Shown here: positions 1 to 7,139 of the stretch, piece by piece | Layout of the letters: each line of letters starts with the position of its first letter | How positions within the stretch are numbered: the stretch's first letter is position 1 | Source: Treponemataceae bacterium | GTDB taxonomy: Bacteria > Spirochaetota > Spirochaetia > Treponematales > Treponemataceae | NCBI GenBank assembly: GCA_024402455.1 | Contig: JAKSTS010000047.1 | Location: forward strand, 1-15,427 | DNA length: 15,427 bases | Direction of reading: 5' to 3' | Translations under genes and position numbers: made by a program | Notes under the pieces: model-generated | What the model saw: the letters and a program-made list of their open reading frames with translations, nothing else | What the model was told of the DNA's origin: nothing | The model's database searches: none

Positions 1-98
1 ACCTTCTTGATGGTTATAAATGGGAAAACGACTGGAATGCTGATAAATATATTCCGGCACCATTTTCTAACACAGATAATTCTGTAGTTATTGTTTGA
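1..98 (+). CDS. 3' end of an unidentified protein gene (partial)
   Basis: Only the last 31 codons are in the window, read in the frame beginning at base 3 and ending at a TGA at 96-98. The peptide is rich in Trp, Asp, Asn and Tyr and ends in a short hydrophobic tail (NSVVIV). This frame is preferred because frame 2 stops at once and frame 1 gives an unlikely composition, and because a rho-independent terminator follows 24 bases after the stop. The fragment is too short to assign a family. The Trp/Tyr/Asn-rich composition would suit an extracellular or carbohydrate-related protein, but that is only a guess. It converges on rsmG. Confidence 0.6.
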   Translation, partial: LLDGYKWENDWNADKYIPAPFSNTDNSVVIV

Positions 99-122
99 TT
101 GATTTTTACGCTGTTTGTTGTG

Positions 123-160
123 CGCTGAAAGGCTGGAGGAGCTTTTCAGCGTTTTTATTT
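123..160 (+). terminator. rho-independent terminator of the upstream partial gene
   Basis: An 11-pair stem (123-133 with 141-151, core CGCTGAAA/TTTCAGCG, one G-U pair) with a 7-base loop is followed directly by TTTTTATTT on the plus strand. In the minus direction the same hairpin is not followed by a U tract, so it terminates the plus-strand gene best and may only weakly end the convergent rsmG transcript. Confidence 0.85.
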
Positions 161-175
161 TAAAGCTAAATTTAT

Positions 176-844
176 TCAAAAATTTTTTGGTTCGATTACA
201 ACCAGATTCCGTTCGTGTTCTTCTTTGCCTTCGCCCAAAAAAGGAACATTTAACGGTTCTGCTTTCCACGAGGGCACAAGCTTTGAAATTGCGGACATTT
301 CTGCTTCTATTTTGTCTTTTCGTGCTTTATATGCTGCAATTATTCCGTTTTCAGCTGGAAGTTTCAGCAGTGTTTTTGTCATTTTTTCATCTAATGGCCT
401 GAATGCCCTAAAAACTACAATATCAAAAGCTTTTTGTGGTGCTTTTTCTGCTTCTGTGTTTAAAACTGTTACGTTTTTTAAACCAAGCGTAAGGACGCAG
501 TTTTCAAGAAAAGTACATCTTTTACTCATGCGTTCAATCAATGTAACAGACACTTCCGGAAAAGCAATTGCAAGTGGAATTCCCGGAAGTCCGCCGCCAG
601 AACCTACGTCAGCAAGACGAGGGTTTCCTGAACCGGATACTTTGGCTAAAAGTTTTTTTAAAACAGGAACAGCTGCAAGACTGTCGAGGACATGTTTTTT
701 CAAAATGTCTTCTACAGAATCTGCTCCTACAAGGTCGTATGCTGAATTAAACAGATTTAATTCTTGTGCATATTTTTCGAAAAGTGCTGCATATTCTTTA
801 TTTATGCCGAGTTTTTCGAGTTCTTCTGCAAAAAAGTCCTGCAT
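176..844 (-). CDS. rsmG: 16S rRNA (guanine-527-N7)-methyltransferase RsmG (GidB)
   Basis: It methylates N7 of G527 in the 530 loop of 16S rRNA using S-adenosylmethionine. Loss of RsmG gives low-level streptomycin resistance in other bacteria. The 222-residue length fits the family (about 205-240). Visible landmarks in order: YDLVG at 36-40; HVLDSL at 51-56; the SAM-binding motif I DVGSGGGLPGIPLAI at 79-93; the acidic motif LIERMSKR at 102-109; and VVFRAFRPL at 143-151, the family's conserved RAF segment. The ATG overlaps the last base of the upstream peptidase stop (TAATG), and AGGA lies 8 bases before it, which supports this start and suggests translational coupling. It is the distal gene of a two-gene minus-strand operon and converges with the partial gene at the left edge. 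No clear minus-strand terminator is visible beyond its stop. Confidence 0.96.
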   Translation of the reverse strand: MQDFFAEELEKLGINKEYAALFEKYAQELNLFNSAYDLVGADSVEDILKKHVLDSLAAVPVLKKLLAKVSGSGNPRLADVGSGGGLPGIPLAIAFPEVSVTLIERMSKRCTFLENCVLTLGLKNVTVLNTEAEKAPQKAFDIVVFRAFRPLDEKMTKTLLKLPAENGIIAAYKARKDKIEAEMSAISKLVPSWKAEPLNVPFLGEGKEEHERNLVVIEPKNF

Positions 845-3800
845 TACTGTTTTCCTGCGTTTGTAAGGTCAATAACTTCATCAAATGAAACGTCTGATGT
901 TCTGTATGTTGCATCATTTGTAAAAAGTACATAACAGTCAGATGCATTTATGTTTCTTATTGCTGCTTCAACATCCATGACGCTTACTTTTTTTGTTTTT
1001 TCAAGATTTGCTTCCCAGTCTTCAACAGAATAGCCTCGAACATGGTTTACGGCATAAATAAAAGCCTGGGTATAAAGTCCTATAGGGCTTGTTTCAACAC
1101 CGTGTCGTGCAATTATGTATGGTGCAAGAGATTCTTTTGTAATCTTAAGTTTTGCATTAGATGCCCTCTTTTGAATTTCAAGGCTGCGCATCGGTTTTGG
1201 GTCTCTTGATGTATAAGCAGAAAAATAAACGCGGTCTGTGTTTGCGCTAGCTCCGTATGCACCGCCTTCAAGCCGGATTTGCGGAACATAATATTCATTT
1301 TCGAGAATATCAGAAGCAATTGAATATGCTTGAAGTTTATCAAGCGGAATGCTTTGAGCCGAAGCAAGATAACTTACAGAATCTTTTATGATGTATGCGG
1401 CTCGTTTTGCAGGCTGTGCAATTTTTGTGTAATTTGTGCAAGGTGTGCCGTCATATCCTTTAAGGCGTTTTGTAATTACTTTTCCGGCCTCAGATGCTGC
1501 TTCAGAGTTTGTTCCAACTGTAATAACAAGCGGCATGTTTGCTACAAGCATTTTTTCCCTTACGGCAATTAATTTTTCAATTACAGTTGAAGGATTTTTG
1601 CTGACTTCTTTATAAGCCTGCTGAATAAATAGATAATATGGAATGCCGTAAAGATGATTATAAAGCGAATAACTTGATGCACATGCTGCTCCGGCACGGC
1701 TTAATGCGTAAAAAGTTGCATTGCTTTGAAGGCTTCTGTCTGCACGTGCTTTTTCCATTGAAATCAGCACCTTAAGACGAGATGGATCAAGGACTGTATC
1801 GTACAAAATGGAAGAAACAAGCTGTTCTGCTTTTTTTGTGTTTTTCAATTCTGCGTACCAGCTCAAATTAATGACTGGATATGAATTTTTGCGTTCATAG
1901 CTTGTGTAAAATGGTTCAACTGTTGTGCTGAGTCCCAGAACGAGCATGCTGAGCTGAAAGTCAACCTGTTCCTCTGTCAGATTATTTGTTCCAAGGTCGC
2001 CAATCAATGTCATGTAAAGATTTGCATAATGCAGTTCTTCTGGTGTTAAATCTGAAAGATTAAGATAAAGAGTTGTGCGCAGTGCTGGTCCGTTTGCATA
2101 AGAATGAACATGACGGAATTGACCTGATGTTTCATCTTTTATGTTGCTTGGTACAAGGTTTGTGTTCAAATTTTCAGGTGTAAGTACCTGAAGTTTTTTT
2201 ATGCTCTGCCTGCCTTTTTCGTCTTCGCTGTTGAGCCATGAATTAAAAGCAGCAGTCTGGCTGACAATCGAATTGATTTGTTCAGTTGTCATAGATGATT
2301 TGATTTTTGCAAGTCTTGCCCGTTCTGCTTTTTCCTGTTCTTCACCCAGTCCTGGTTTCGGATCAATAATTACAAGAACGCTGTGGTTGTTGTTTACCAG
2401 AAAATGGTCAACAAGTTTTGAAGCATTTTGGATCGTTACGTTCTGAACGTCATAATTGGCCGTGGCAATTGAATATTTTGAACCGATTGAAAGTTCTCCT
2501 ACTGCCATGCTTTCAATTAAATCAAGACCGATTTGTGTATTTTCTCTTGCAAGAATTGCGCCTGCATAAAAGTCTGCTTTTACAGAATCAAACAGATCCG
2601 GGGCAATGCCTTCCTGTGCAATTTTTTGCAATGCAGAAATGACAATATGTTCAAAAGTGCTTGCCTTGTTCGGTGAAATATTCTGTGCTGTAATTTCAAA
2701 AACAGGCTGTCTTGTTGCCATGGAAACGTTGATAAAATAGCTGTCTGCAAGATTTGATTCATCAAGCGCTTTCATGAGAGGCGAGTTGTCATTATCAAGA
2801 ATATTCATTAAAAGCATGAGCGTTGGCATTTCTTTTTCGTTAATGCCTGTCAGAGCGAAGCCTTTTGAAATTACAGCCTTGCAGTCTGCATTGTAGTTTG
2901 ATGGAACTGGAAAATTGCGGTAAACAGACTTTGATTTTGAAAAAGGTTTCTGTTCCGGAATCTGTACCAGAGAAATAGATTTTTTGTATTTTGAAAGCCA
3001 TGACTGATTAAGAAAATCAAGAAAAGAGGCAATATCCAGATTTCCATAGATTCCAATAATTGAATTTGAAGGCACAAAATATTTTTCATGATATTTGCGG
3101 ACGTCTTCTGCTGTTAATGTTGGAATATTTTCTGTTTTTCCGGCAGAGTCGTTTTTTACAACAGTATCCGGAAACAGAGATTCGCGCATGGCAACGCTCG
3201 ACTGGCGCAGAATATTTGAATTTGCACCTTTCATTTCATTATAGACAATTCCATTTATTGTCAGCGGAGAATCTTTTGTAGGCATTTCATAGCGCCAGCC
3301 TTCGCGCATAAAAATGTAGTCATCAAGCGTAGGTTCATAAACTGCTGACATATAATAGTCTGCAAGCTGCTTGAACTGGCGTTCATCAGTTGTTGAAAAA
3401 GGAAACTGAATATAAGTTGCGGCTGTAGAAGCATTCATGTAAGTGTTAAGCGTTGTGTTTGATGCACCAAAAAAAACTTCTTTTCCAGGATAAGACTGTG
3501 TTGAAGCTAGCGTCATATGCTCAAGAATATGGTTTGCACCGTTGTCAAGTTCCGGTGGTGTTGAAACAGTAATTGAAAAGCTTAAATTTTCATCATCGTT
3601 GTCAATGTAATAAATTTGTGCACCGCTCTGTGTGTGTTCAAGAATATAAGCAGTGCCGTTGACCATTTCAATTTGTTTTTGCTCAACAAGCCTGAAACCG
3701 TACTGGCTGAAAACAGAGGAAGATATATGCTTTTTTGATTGGACTGAATTTTTTTTAGAGGATGTTGATGTACAGCTGTTAGTCATTAAAGTCACCAGAA

Positions 3801-3852
3801 GAAAAAATGCAGCCATTACTGCGGCTGTTTTTGCAGGCTTGAATTGTGTCAT
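844..3852 (-). CDS. M16C (PreP/Cym1-like) zinc metallopeptidase, probable lipoprotein
   Basis: A 1002-residue zinc peptidase of the presequence-protease type (M16C), whose members are closed-chamber enzymes degrading short unstructured peptides. The inverted zinc motif HILEH is at 108-112, and the third ligand is probably Glu206 in YNEMKG, 94 residues on, matching PreP spacing. The C-terminal half has the family's RLEGGAYG segment: Arg860 and Tyr866 sit six apart, as do the Arg848/Tyr854 pair of plant PreP. The middle third would be the M16C-associated domain. The N-terminus has two Lys, a hydrophobic stretch (10-23) and Cys27 (TNSC), which suits the relaxed spirochaetal lipobox; a Ser/Thr/Lys-rich linker (28-47) follows. 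I infer a membrane-anchored exported enzyme, so it may clear signal peptides or imported peptides. AAGGA lies 12 bases before the ATG. Its TAA overlaps the rsmG ATG. The exact lipidation site is uncertain. Confidence 0.93.
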   Translation of the reverse strand: MTQFKPAKTAAVMAAFFLLVTLMTNSCTSTSSKKNSVQSKKHISSSVFSQYGFRLVEQKQIEMVNGTAYILEHTQSGAQIYYIDNDDENLSFSITVSTPPELDNGANHILEHMTLASTQSYPGKEVFFGASNTTLNTYMNASTAATYIQFPFSTTDERQFKQLADYYMSAVYEPTLDDYIFMREGWRYEMPTKDSPLTINGIVYNEMKGANSNILRQSSVAMRESLFPDTVVKNDSAGKTENIPTLTAEDVRKYHEKYFVPSNSIIGIYGNLDIASFLDFLNQSWLSKYKKSISLVQIPEQKPFSKSKSVYRNFPVPSNYNADCKAVISKGFALTGINEKEMPTLMLLMNILDNDNSPLMKALDESNLADSYFINVSMATRQPVFEITAQNISPNKASTFEHIVISALQKIAQEGIAPDLFDSVKADFYAGAILARENTQIGLDLIESMAVGELSIGSKYSIATANYDVQNVTIQNASKLVDHFLVNNNHSVLVIIDPKPGLGEEQEKAERARLAKIKSSMTTEQINSIVSQTAAFNSWLNSEDEKGRQSIKKLQVLTPENLNTNLVPSNIKDETSGQFRHVHSYANGPALRTTLYLNLSDLTPEELHYANLYMTLIGDLGTNNLTEEQVDFQLSMLVLGLSTTVEPFYTSYERKNSYPVINLSWYAELKNTKKAEQLVSSILYDTVLDPSRLKVLISMEKARADRSLQSNATFYALSRAGAACASSYSLYNHLYGIPYYLFIQQAYKEVSKNPSTVIEKLIAVREKMLVANMPLVITVGTNSEAASEAGKVITKRLKGYDGTPCTNYTKIAQPAKRAAYIIKDSVSYLASAQSIPLDKLQAYSIASDILENEYYVPQIRLEGGAYGASANTDRVYFSAYTSRDPKPMRSLEIQKRASNAKLKITKESLAPYIIARHGVETSPIGLYTQAFIYAVNHVRGYSVEDWEANLEKTKKVSVMDVEAAIRNINASDCYVLFTNDATYRTSDVSFDEVIDLTNAGKQ

Positions 3853-3886
3853 AAAAATTTTGTGTCCTTATAAAGTGTATTAAGTA

Positions 3887-3959
3887 ATGCATTGAATTCA
3901 TCTGAAGATTTAGCCACAATTTAGAAAATCTTCTATATAAAGCATCGGATGAAATGCAT
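3887..3959 (-). promoter_or_regulatory. nested dyad in the leader of the M16 peptidase gene
   Basis: The 303-base gap between the peptidase ATG and the metY stop (3853-4155) holds the metY terminator and this dyad. The inner part is a perfect 8-bp inverted repeat, GAAGATTT at 3904-3911 and AAATCTTC at 3926-3933. Outside it, TCATC (3898-3902) can pair with GATGA (3948-3952), and ATGCATT (3887-3893) with AATGCAT (3953-3959), leaving a 4-base bulge on one side and a 14-base one on the other. As RNA this would be a long interrupted stem ending about 34 bases before the peptidase start codon; as DNA it could be an operator. I could not find a convincing -35/-10 pair in this gap. Confidence 0.4.
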
Positions 3960-4054
3960 GTATTCTGCATGTGTAAAGGCGTTATAAAATGAATCTGTTG
4001 GCAAAATTTATGTAAAAACTTTTTGGTTTGCTTTTTCATTTTTATGTTCATGCT

Positions 4055-4110
4055 AAAAATGAAAAGGCTGCCGTTTTATGAAGCTAAAACCAGCTTCTTA
4101 CAGCAGCCTT
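4055..4110 (-). terminator. forked rho-independent terminator after metY
   Basis: On the minus strand an 8-bp outer stem (AAGGCTGC/GCAGCCTT, 4103-4110 with 4064-4071) encloses a second perfect 6-bp hairpin (GAAGCT/AGCTTC, 4092-4097 with 4080-4085), followed by TTTTCATTTTTA. It lies 46 bases past the metY stop and separates metY from the peptidase-rsmG operon. Confidence 0.8.
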
Positions 4111-4155
4111 GTCGTATTTTTCAATGCTTTTTGTGAAGTTTTGCAGTCTGGTTTT

Positions 4156-5433
4156 CTAGATTGCTGCAAGACCTTTTTTCAAATCTTCGATGATGTCGTC
4201 AACGTTTTCCAAGCCTACAGAAACGCGAACCATACCACCGTCGATTCCAGCTGCTACTAGCTGTTCGTCTGTAAGCTGGCGGTGTGTAGCAGAAGCAGGA
4301 TGTAATACACAAGTGCGTATGTCTGCAACATGTACTTCATCGCTTGCAAGTTCAAGAGCATCCATAAAGCGAACAGCTGCGCTGCGTCCGCCTTTTATGC
4401 TGATTGAAATTACACCACAAGTTCCAAGTGGAAGATATTTCTTTGCTCTTTCGTAGTATGCATCGCCTTCAAGCCCTGGATAAGAGATTTTTGCAATTTT
4501 GTCGCTTGATTTAAAGAATTCTGCAACTTTTTTTGCATTCTGGCAGTAGCGTTCCATGCGGATAGGAAGAGTTTCAAGACCTAAGTTCAAATAGAATGCA
4601 GATTGAGCTGCAGGATAACAGCCAAAGTCTCTCATAAGCTGTGTACGGGCTTTTACGATATAAGCTGCTTTTCCAAAATCGCCGACATATTTCAAACCGT
4701 GGTAAGATTCATCTGGTTCAATCATGTCTGCAAATTTTCCAGTTTCTTTGTATGCTTTTTCCCAGTCAAAGTTTCCTGAATCAACAATACAGCCGCCACC
4801 CTGAACAGCGTGACCATCCATATATTTTGTTGTTGAGTGAACTACAATGTCTGCGCCCCATTCAAAAGGACGGCACAAATATGGTGTTGCAAATGTATTG
4901 TCAACAATCAAAGGCAGGTTGTTGTCATGTGCAGCTTTTGCCCAAACTTCAAAATCAAATACTGTAAGAGCTGGGTTTGCGATTGTTTCGCCGAAAATAC
5001 ATTTTGTATTAGGTTTAATTGCTTTTACAATTTCATCATAAGAAGCATTTACATCAACCCAGATACATTCAATGCCAAGTTTTTTAAGAGTAAAACCAAA
5101 AAGGTTGATTGTTCCACCATAAATTGATGAAGAAGCAATAAAGCTGTCGCCTGCAGAACAAAGGTTCAAAACAGAAAGCAAACTTGCTGCCTGTCCAGAT
5201 GATGTAAGCATGCAGCCAACTCCGCCTTCCATATCTGCAATTTTCTTTTCTACTGCATCGCACGTAGGGTTAGCAAAACGTGAATACATGAATTCTGTCG
5301 GCTTGTCAAAAAGTGCTGCAACGTGGTCGCAGCTGTCAAAACGATATGTTGTACTTTGTACAATTGGAATGGTTCCAGGTCCGCCGTTTTCTGGTTTATA
5401 GCCTGAATGCAAAACTTTTGTTTCGATTTTCAT
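4156..5433 (-). CDS. metY: O-acetyl-L-homoserine sulfhydrylase (PLP-dependent)
   Basis: It makes homocysteine directly from O-acetylhomoserine and sulfide, the direct-sulfhydrylation route to methionine, in the cytoplasm. It is a Cys/Met-metabolism PLP enzyme of about 425 residues, the usual length for MetY and longer than cystathionine gamma-synthase (about 380-400). Landmarks, numbered from the ATG used here: YSRFANPT at 50-57; TSSGQAA at 77-83; DNTFATPYLCRP at 178-189, where the Asp contacts the PLP nitrogen; and the Schiff-base Lys203 in HSTTKYMDGH. The C-terminal HPASATHRQL and VRVSVGLEN segments are typical of the family. I chose the ATG at 5433: AAGGAG (5445-5450) lies 11 bases before it, whereas an in-frame GTG at 5443-5445 overlaps that ribosome binding site and cannot be served by it. 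It is followed by a forked terminator and is probably monocistronic. A MetA predicted to be acetyl-specific lies 5.6 kb away, supporting the O-acetyl substrate. Other family activities (cystathionine gamma-lyase or synthase) are less likely. Confidence 0.93.
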   Translation of the reverse strand: MKIETKVLHSGYKPENGGPGTIPIVQSTTYRFDSCDHVAALFDKPTEFMYSRFANPTCDAVEKKIADMEGGVGCMLTSSGQAASLLSVLNLCSAGDSFIASSSIYGGTINLFGFTLKKLGIECIWVDVNASYDEIVKAIKPNTKCIFGETIANPALTVFDFEVWAKAAHDNNLPLIVDNTFATPYLCRPFEWGADIVVHSTTKYMDGHAVQGGGCIVDSGNFDWEKAYKETGKFADMIEPDESYHGLKYVGDFGKAAYIVKARTQLMRDFGCYPAAQSAFYLNLGLETLPIRMERYCQNAKKVAEFFKSSDKIAKISYPGLEGDAYYERAKKYLPLGTCGVISISIKGGRSAAVRFMDALELASDEVHVADIRTCVLHPASATHRQLTDEQLVAAGIDGGMVRVSVGLENVDDIIEDLKKGLAAI

Positions 5434-5436
5434 AGT

Positions 5437-5459
5437 GTTATACACTCCTTGTGGATAAC
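5437..5459 (-). promoter_or_regulatory. metY ribosome binding site held in a hairpin loop
   Basis: The minus-strand 23-mer from 5459 to 5437 folds as GTTAT-C-CAC, loop AAGGA, GTG-T-ATAAC: a 5-bp stem, a C/T mismatch, a 3-bp stem and a loop made exactly of the Shine-Dalgarno core. It ends 3 bases before the chosen ATG (5433-5431). It may present or partly mask the ribosome binding site. Function is inferred. Confidence 0.5.
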
Positions 5460-5520
5460 TTTTTAAGAATGGCTGGTTTGTTTCTATTTAAAGATGGTGC
5501 CGTTCCTTTATGTACTTTTG

Positions 5521-5549
5521 AGTATAATGAATTTCACTTTTATTTGCAC
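5521..5549 (-). promoter_or_regulatory. candidate metY promoter
   Basis: On the minus strand, TATACT (5526-5521) is a 5/6 match to the -10 consensus. A weak -35, GTGCAA (5549-5544), lies 17 bp upstream. The start point would fall near 5514, giving a leader of about 80 bases. The leader lacks any layout I recognise as a SAM riboswitch or T-box. Confidence 0.4.
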
Positions 5550-5733
5550 CGGTTTTTTTGCTTATTTATGCATTTTCTTGATAAAAATTTTGCAGATGCA
5601 GTACCTTAAAAAAGGTTTCTGTTTTGACTTGTAAAATTACTGCTGTAAATATCAGTCTGCAAAAAATCTTCAAGTGGTGTTGTATGAGTTTAAACCATCA
5701 GTATGGTTCTGCATATTCATATCTATGTTTCTC

Positions 5734-5775
5734 TAAATCGTTAATGTTAAACGATTTACCGGATTTTTTTATAGT
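5734..5775 (+). promoter_or_regulatory. candidate promoter with overlapping 9-bp dyad for the secreted-protein gene
   Basis: TTAAAC (5747-5752) and TATAGT (5770-5775, 5/6 to the -10 consensus) are 17 bp apart; the -35 is weak. The -35 falls inside a perfect 9-bp inverted repeat, TAAATCGTT (5734-5742) and AACGATTTA (5750-5758), with a 7-base spacer, which is how a repressor operator is often placed. The dyad is followed by CCGGA and seven Ts, so a weak terminator or attenuator hairpin is the alternative reading. Confidence 0.4.
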
Positions 5776-5820
5776 GAGTTTTCCCTAAGATTGTGCATTT
5801 TTACAACAAATAAGTTGCAG

Positions 5821-5852
5821 ATTAGAAAATTCTGTGCAAGAATTAATCTAAT
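5821..5852 (+). promoter_or_regulatory. 12-pair stem-loop just upstream of the secreted-protein ribosome site
   Basis: ATTAGA (5821-5826) pairs with TCTAAT (5847-5852), and AATTCT (5828-5833) with AGAATT (5839-5844). The loop is GTGCA, with a small A/AA internal loop between the two stems. It ends 16 bases before AGGAGG (5869-5874). It overlaps a possible second -10 (TACTAT, 5852-5857). In RNA it could be a 5' stabilising or regulatory hairpin; in DNA, an operator. Confidence 0.5.
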
Positions 5853-5878
5853 ACTATAAAGTGATTTTAGGAGGCTAT

Positions 5879-6895
5879 ATGAAAAAATCTTTTAAAGTAT
5901 CTGTTGCTGTTTTGTTGATGGTTGCTATGTTAGCATCTGCTTTTGCTGCACCAAAGAAGAAGGACAAAAAAAAGAAAGCAGAAGAACCTGTAGAACCATC
6001 TTACTACATCCTTGATGTTGTTGATGCATGTACAGAACTTAAAATTGTTCCAAACCAATATGCTGAAGCAAAGAAAACTGATTTTCAGGCAAATGCTGAC
6101 TGGACAAATCTTGTAAAAACAAAGCTGCCAAAAAAAGGTGATATCATTGATGTATATTTTAAATTGACATCACCAATTGATATTGATGTACTTACAATGG
6201 GACTCGTTGATACAAGTCCTGCTGCTAGTTACTGGACAGTTCTTCAGGAAGAAAAAGAATGGACACTTACAGACATTAAAGCAAATGTTCCTGTAGAAGC
6301 ACATTTTCAAGGTGTTCTTAAGAACCCATGTCGTGGAAAACTTACAATGCAGTTTGCTTATGGAAAACAGAACGGAAGAGATGCTGTTTTCAAGTTTGAA
6401 CGCGTAAAAGAATCTGTTACAGGTGCAGCACCAGTTGTTGAAAGAAAAAATCCAAAGAAGTTTGATTTTGATATTTCAAAAGATGCAGCATTCGTTCAGA
6501 TTGAAGCAGAATATCCATGGGTAAATGGCGTTCAGGACAGAACAGCTGCACCGACATGCTATCAGAAAGTTGTTGATATTTCTAAATTGTTCGGCAACGA
6601 TCTTCCAATTGCAGGTGATGAAATCCACTGTAAATGGAAGTGTGTAGCTGACAAAGACATTTCAAAGCTTTATATTCGTGCAATCGAAAACACAGCTGCT
6701 GTAAACTGGTGGGCTGAAATTGATGCAAATGGTGTTGAAGGTACTGTTCTTGGTGAAAACATCAAGGCCGGCGAAACAAACGAATTTGATTTTACGCTCA
6801 AAATCAATCAGAAAACTGTCGAAGGCATTTCTCTTGACATTTGGTATGAAGTAGATGCTGCAGATGGTTCTGTTTTGCTTAAATATGTTAAGTAA
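5879..6895 (+). CDS. secreted protein of unknown function with two tandem homologous domains
   Basis: A 338-residue exported protein that I do not recognise. A classical signal peptide (MKKSFK, then a hydrophobic core, then ASAFA) should be cut after about residue 23, before APKKK. There is no lipobox Cys, so it is soluble or surface-held in the periplasm or outside. A Lys-rich linker (25-33) follows. Two domains of about 140 residues (41-176 and 194-338) look homologous with an offset of about 160: LPKKGDIIDVYFK at 83-95 matches LPIAGDEIHCKWK at 242-254; DTSPAASYW at 111-119 matches ENTAAVNWW at 270-278; the ends FKF and LKY also match. Alternating hydrophobic strands and paired aromatics suggest beta-sandwiches like carbohydrate-binding modules, which is inference only. 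I used the ATG at 5879 because AGGAGG (5869-5874) precedes it; the in-frame GTG at 5861 lies upstream of that site. The strong ribosome site, structured leader and strong terminator suggest high, single-gene expression. Confidence 0.88.
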   Translation: MKKSFKVSVAVLLMVAMLASAFAAPKKKDKKKKAEEPVEPSYYILDVVDACTELKIVPNQYAEAKKTDFQANADWTNLVKTKLPKKGDIIDVYFKLTSPIDIDVLTMGLVDTSPAASYWTVLQEEKEWTLTDIKANVPVEAHFQGVLKNPCRGKLTMQFAYGKQNGRDAVFKFERVKESVTGAAPVVERKNPKKFDFDISKDAAFVQIEAEYPWVNGVQDRTAAPTCYQKVVDISKLFGNDLPIAGDEIHCKWKCVADKDISKLYIRAIENTAAVNWWAEIDANGVEGTVLGENIKAGETNEFDFTLKINQKTVEGISLDIWYEVDAADGSVLLKYVK

Positions 6896-6918
6896 TTTTT
6901 AATATTACATGATTGCAG

Positions 6919-6948
6919 AAGGGTCGGTTTTGTGCCGGCCCTTTTTTT
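6919..6948 (+). terminator. rho-independent terminator of the secreted-protein gene
   Basis: GGGTCGG (6921-6927) pairs with CCGGCCC (6935-6941) through 7 pairs including one G-U, with loop TTTTGTG and seven Ts after it. It lies 25 bases past the stop. Confidence 0.93.
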
Positions 6949-7016
6949 GTGTGCAAAATTGAATGATTTTTTCAATGTTTATAGGATAATTTAAAAATCT
7001 TTTTCTATTATTAATC

Positions 7017-7044
7017 TTGAAATTGACCCGAAATATGTTAGAAT
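7017..7044 (+). promoter_or_regulatory. predicted promoter of the AlbA_2-hrpB operon
   Basis: TTGAAA (7017-7022) and TAGAAT (7039-7044) each match 5/6 of the sigma-70 consensus at 16-bp spacing. The start would be near 7051, leaving a leader of about 90 bases. That leader contains a small hairpin, GCATA/TATGC (7101-7105 with 7110-7114), and an outer GGCG/CGCC pairing (7071-7074 with 7114-7117) that competes for base 7114. The ribosome site is GAGG, 5 bases before the ATG at 7140. Confidence 0.6.
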
Positions 7045-7139
7045 TGTGCTTGAAAATTGTTAGATTTTAAGGCGGTTTCAGCATGTATTTTTGTGCTTCT
7101 GCATAAAATTATGCGCCGTTAATTTAACTTGAGGCAAAT

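Larger units (their letters stand above)
5434..5878. other. 445-base divergent intergenic region between metY and the secreted-protein gene
   Basis: This AT-rich gap holds the metY promoter and ribosome-site hairpin on its left, and a candidate promoter, two dyads and the ribosome binding site of the secreted-protein gene on its right; these are listed separately. Between them are two smaller hairpins: ACCTT/AAGGT (5603-5607 with 5612-5616, A-rich loop) and AACCAT/ATGGTT (5693-5698 with 5703-5708, loop CAGT). No RNA gene was recognised. The only notable small reading frame (5684-5788, 34 codons, plus strand) has no good ribosome binding site. Confidence 0.6.

Noticed and set aside
225..866. 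Long plus-strand reading frame opposite rsmG.
   Set aside because: It is antisense to a clear rsmG and shows no family features or ribosome site.
5434..5520. SAM-sensing riboswitch or T-box expected in front of metY.
   Set aside because: The leader of about 80 bases lacks the conserved stems and core bases of known SAM classes and any T-box sequence.
5496..5550. GGTGC and GCACC arms placed symmetrically around the metY -10, suggesting looped operators.
   Set aside because: Only 5 bp per arm over 55 bases, which is expected by chance.
5684..5788. Possible 34-codon small gene on the plus strand upstream of the secreted-protein gene.
   Set aside because: No good ribosome binding site and ordinary composition for non-coding AT-rich DNA; it also spans a dyad and a candidate promoter.
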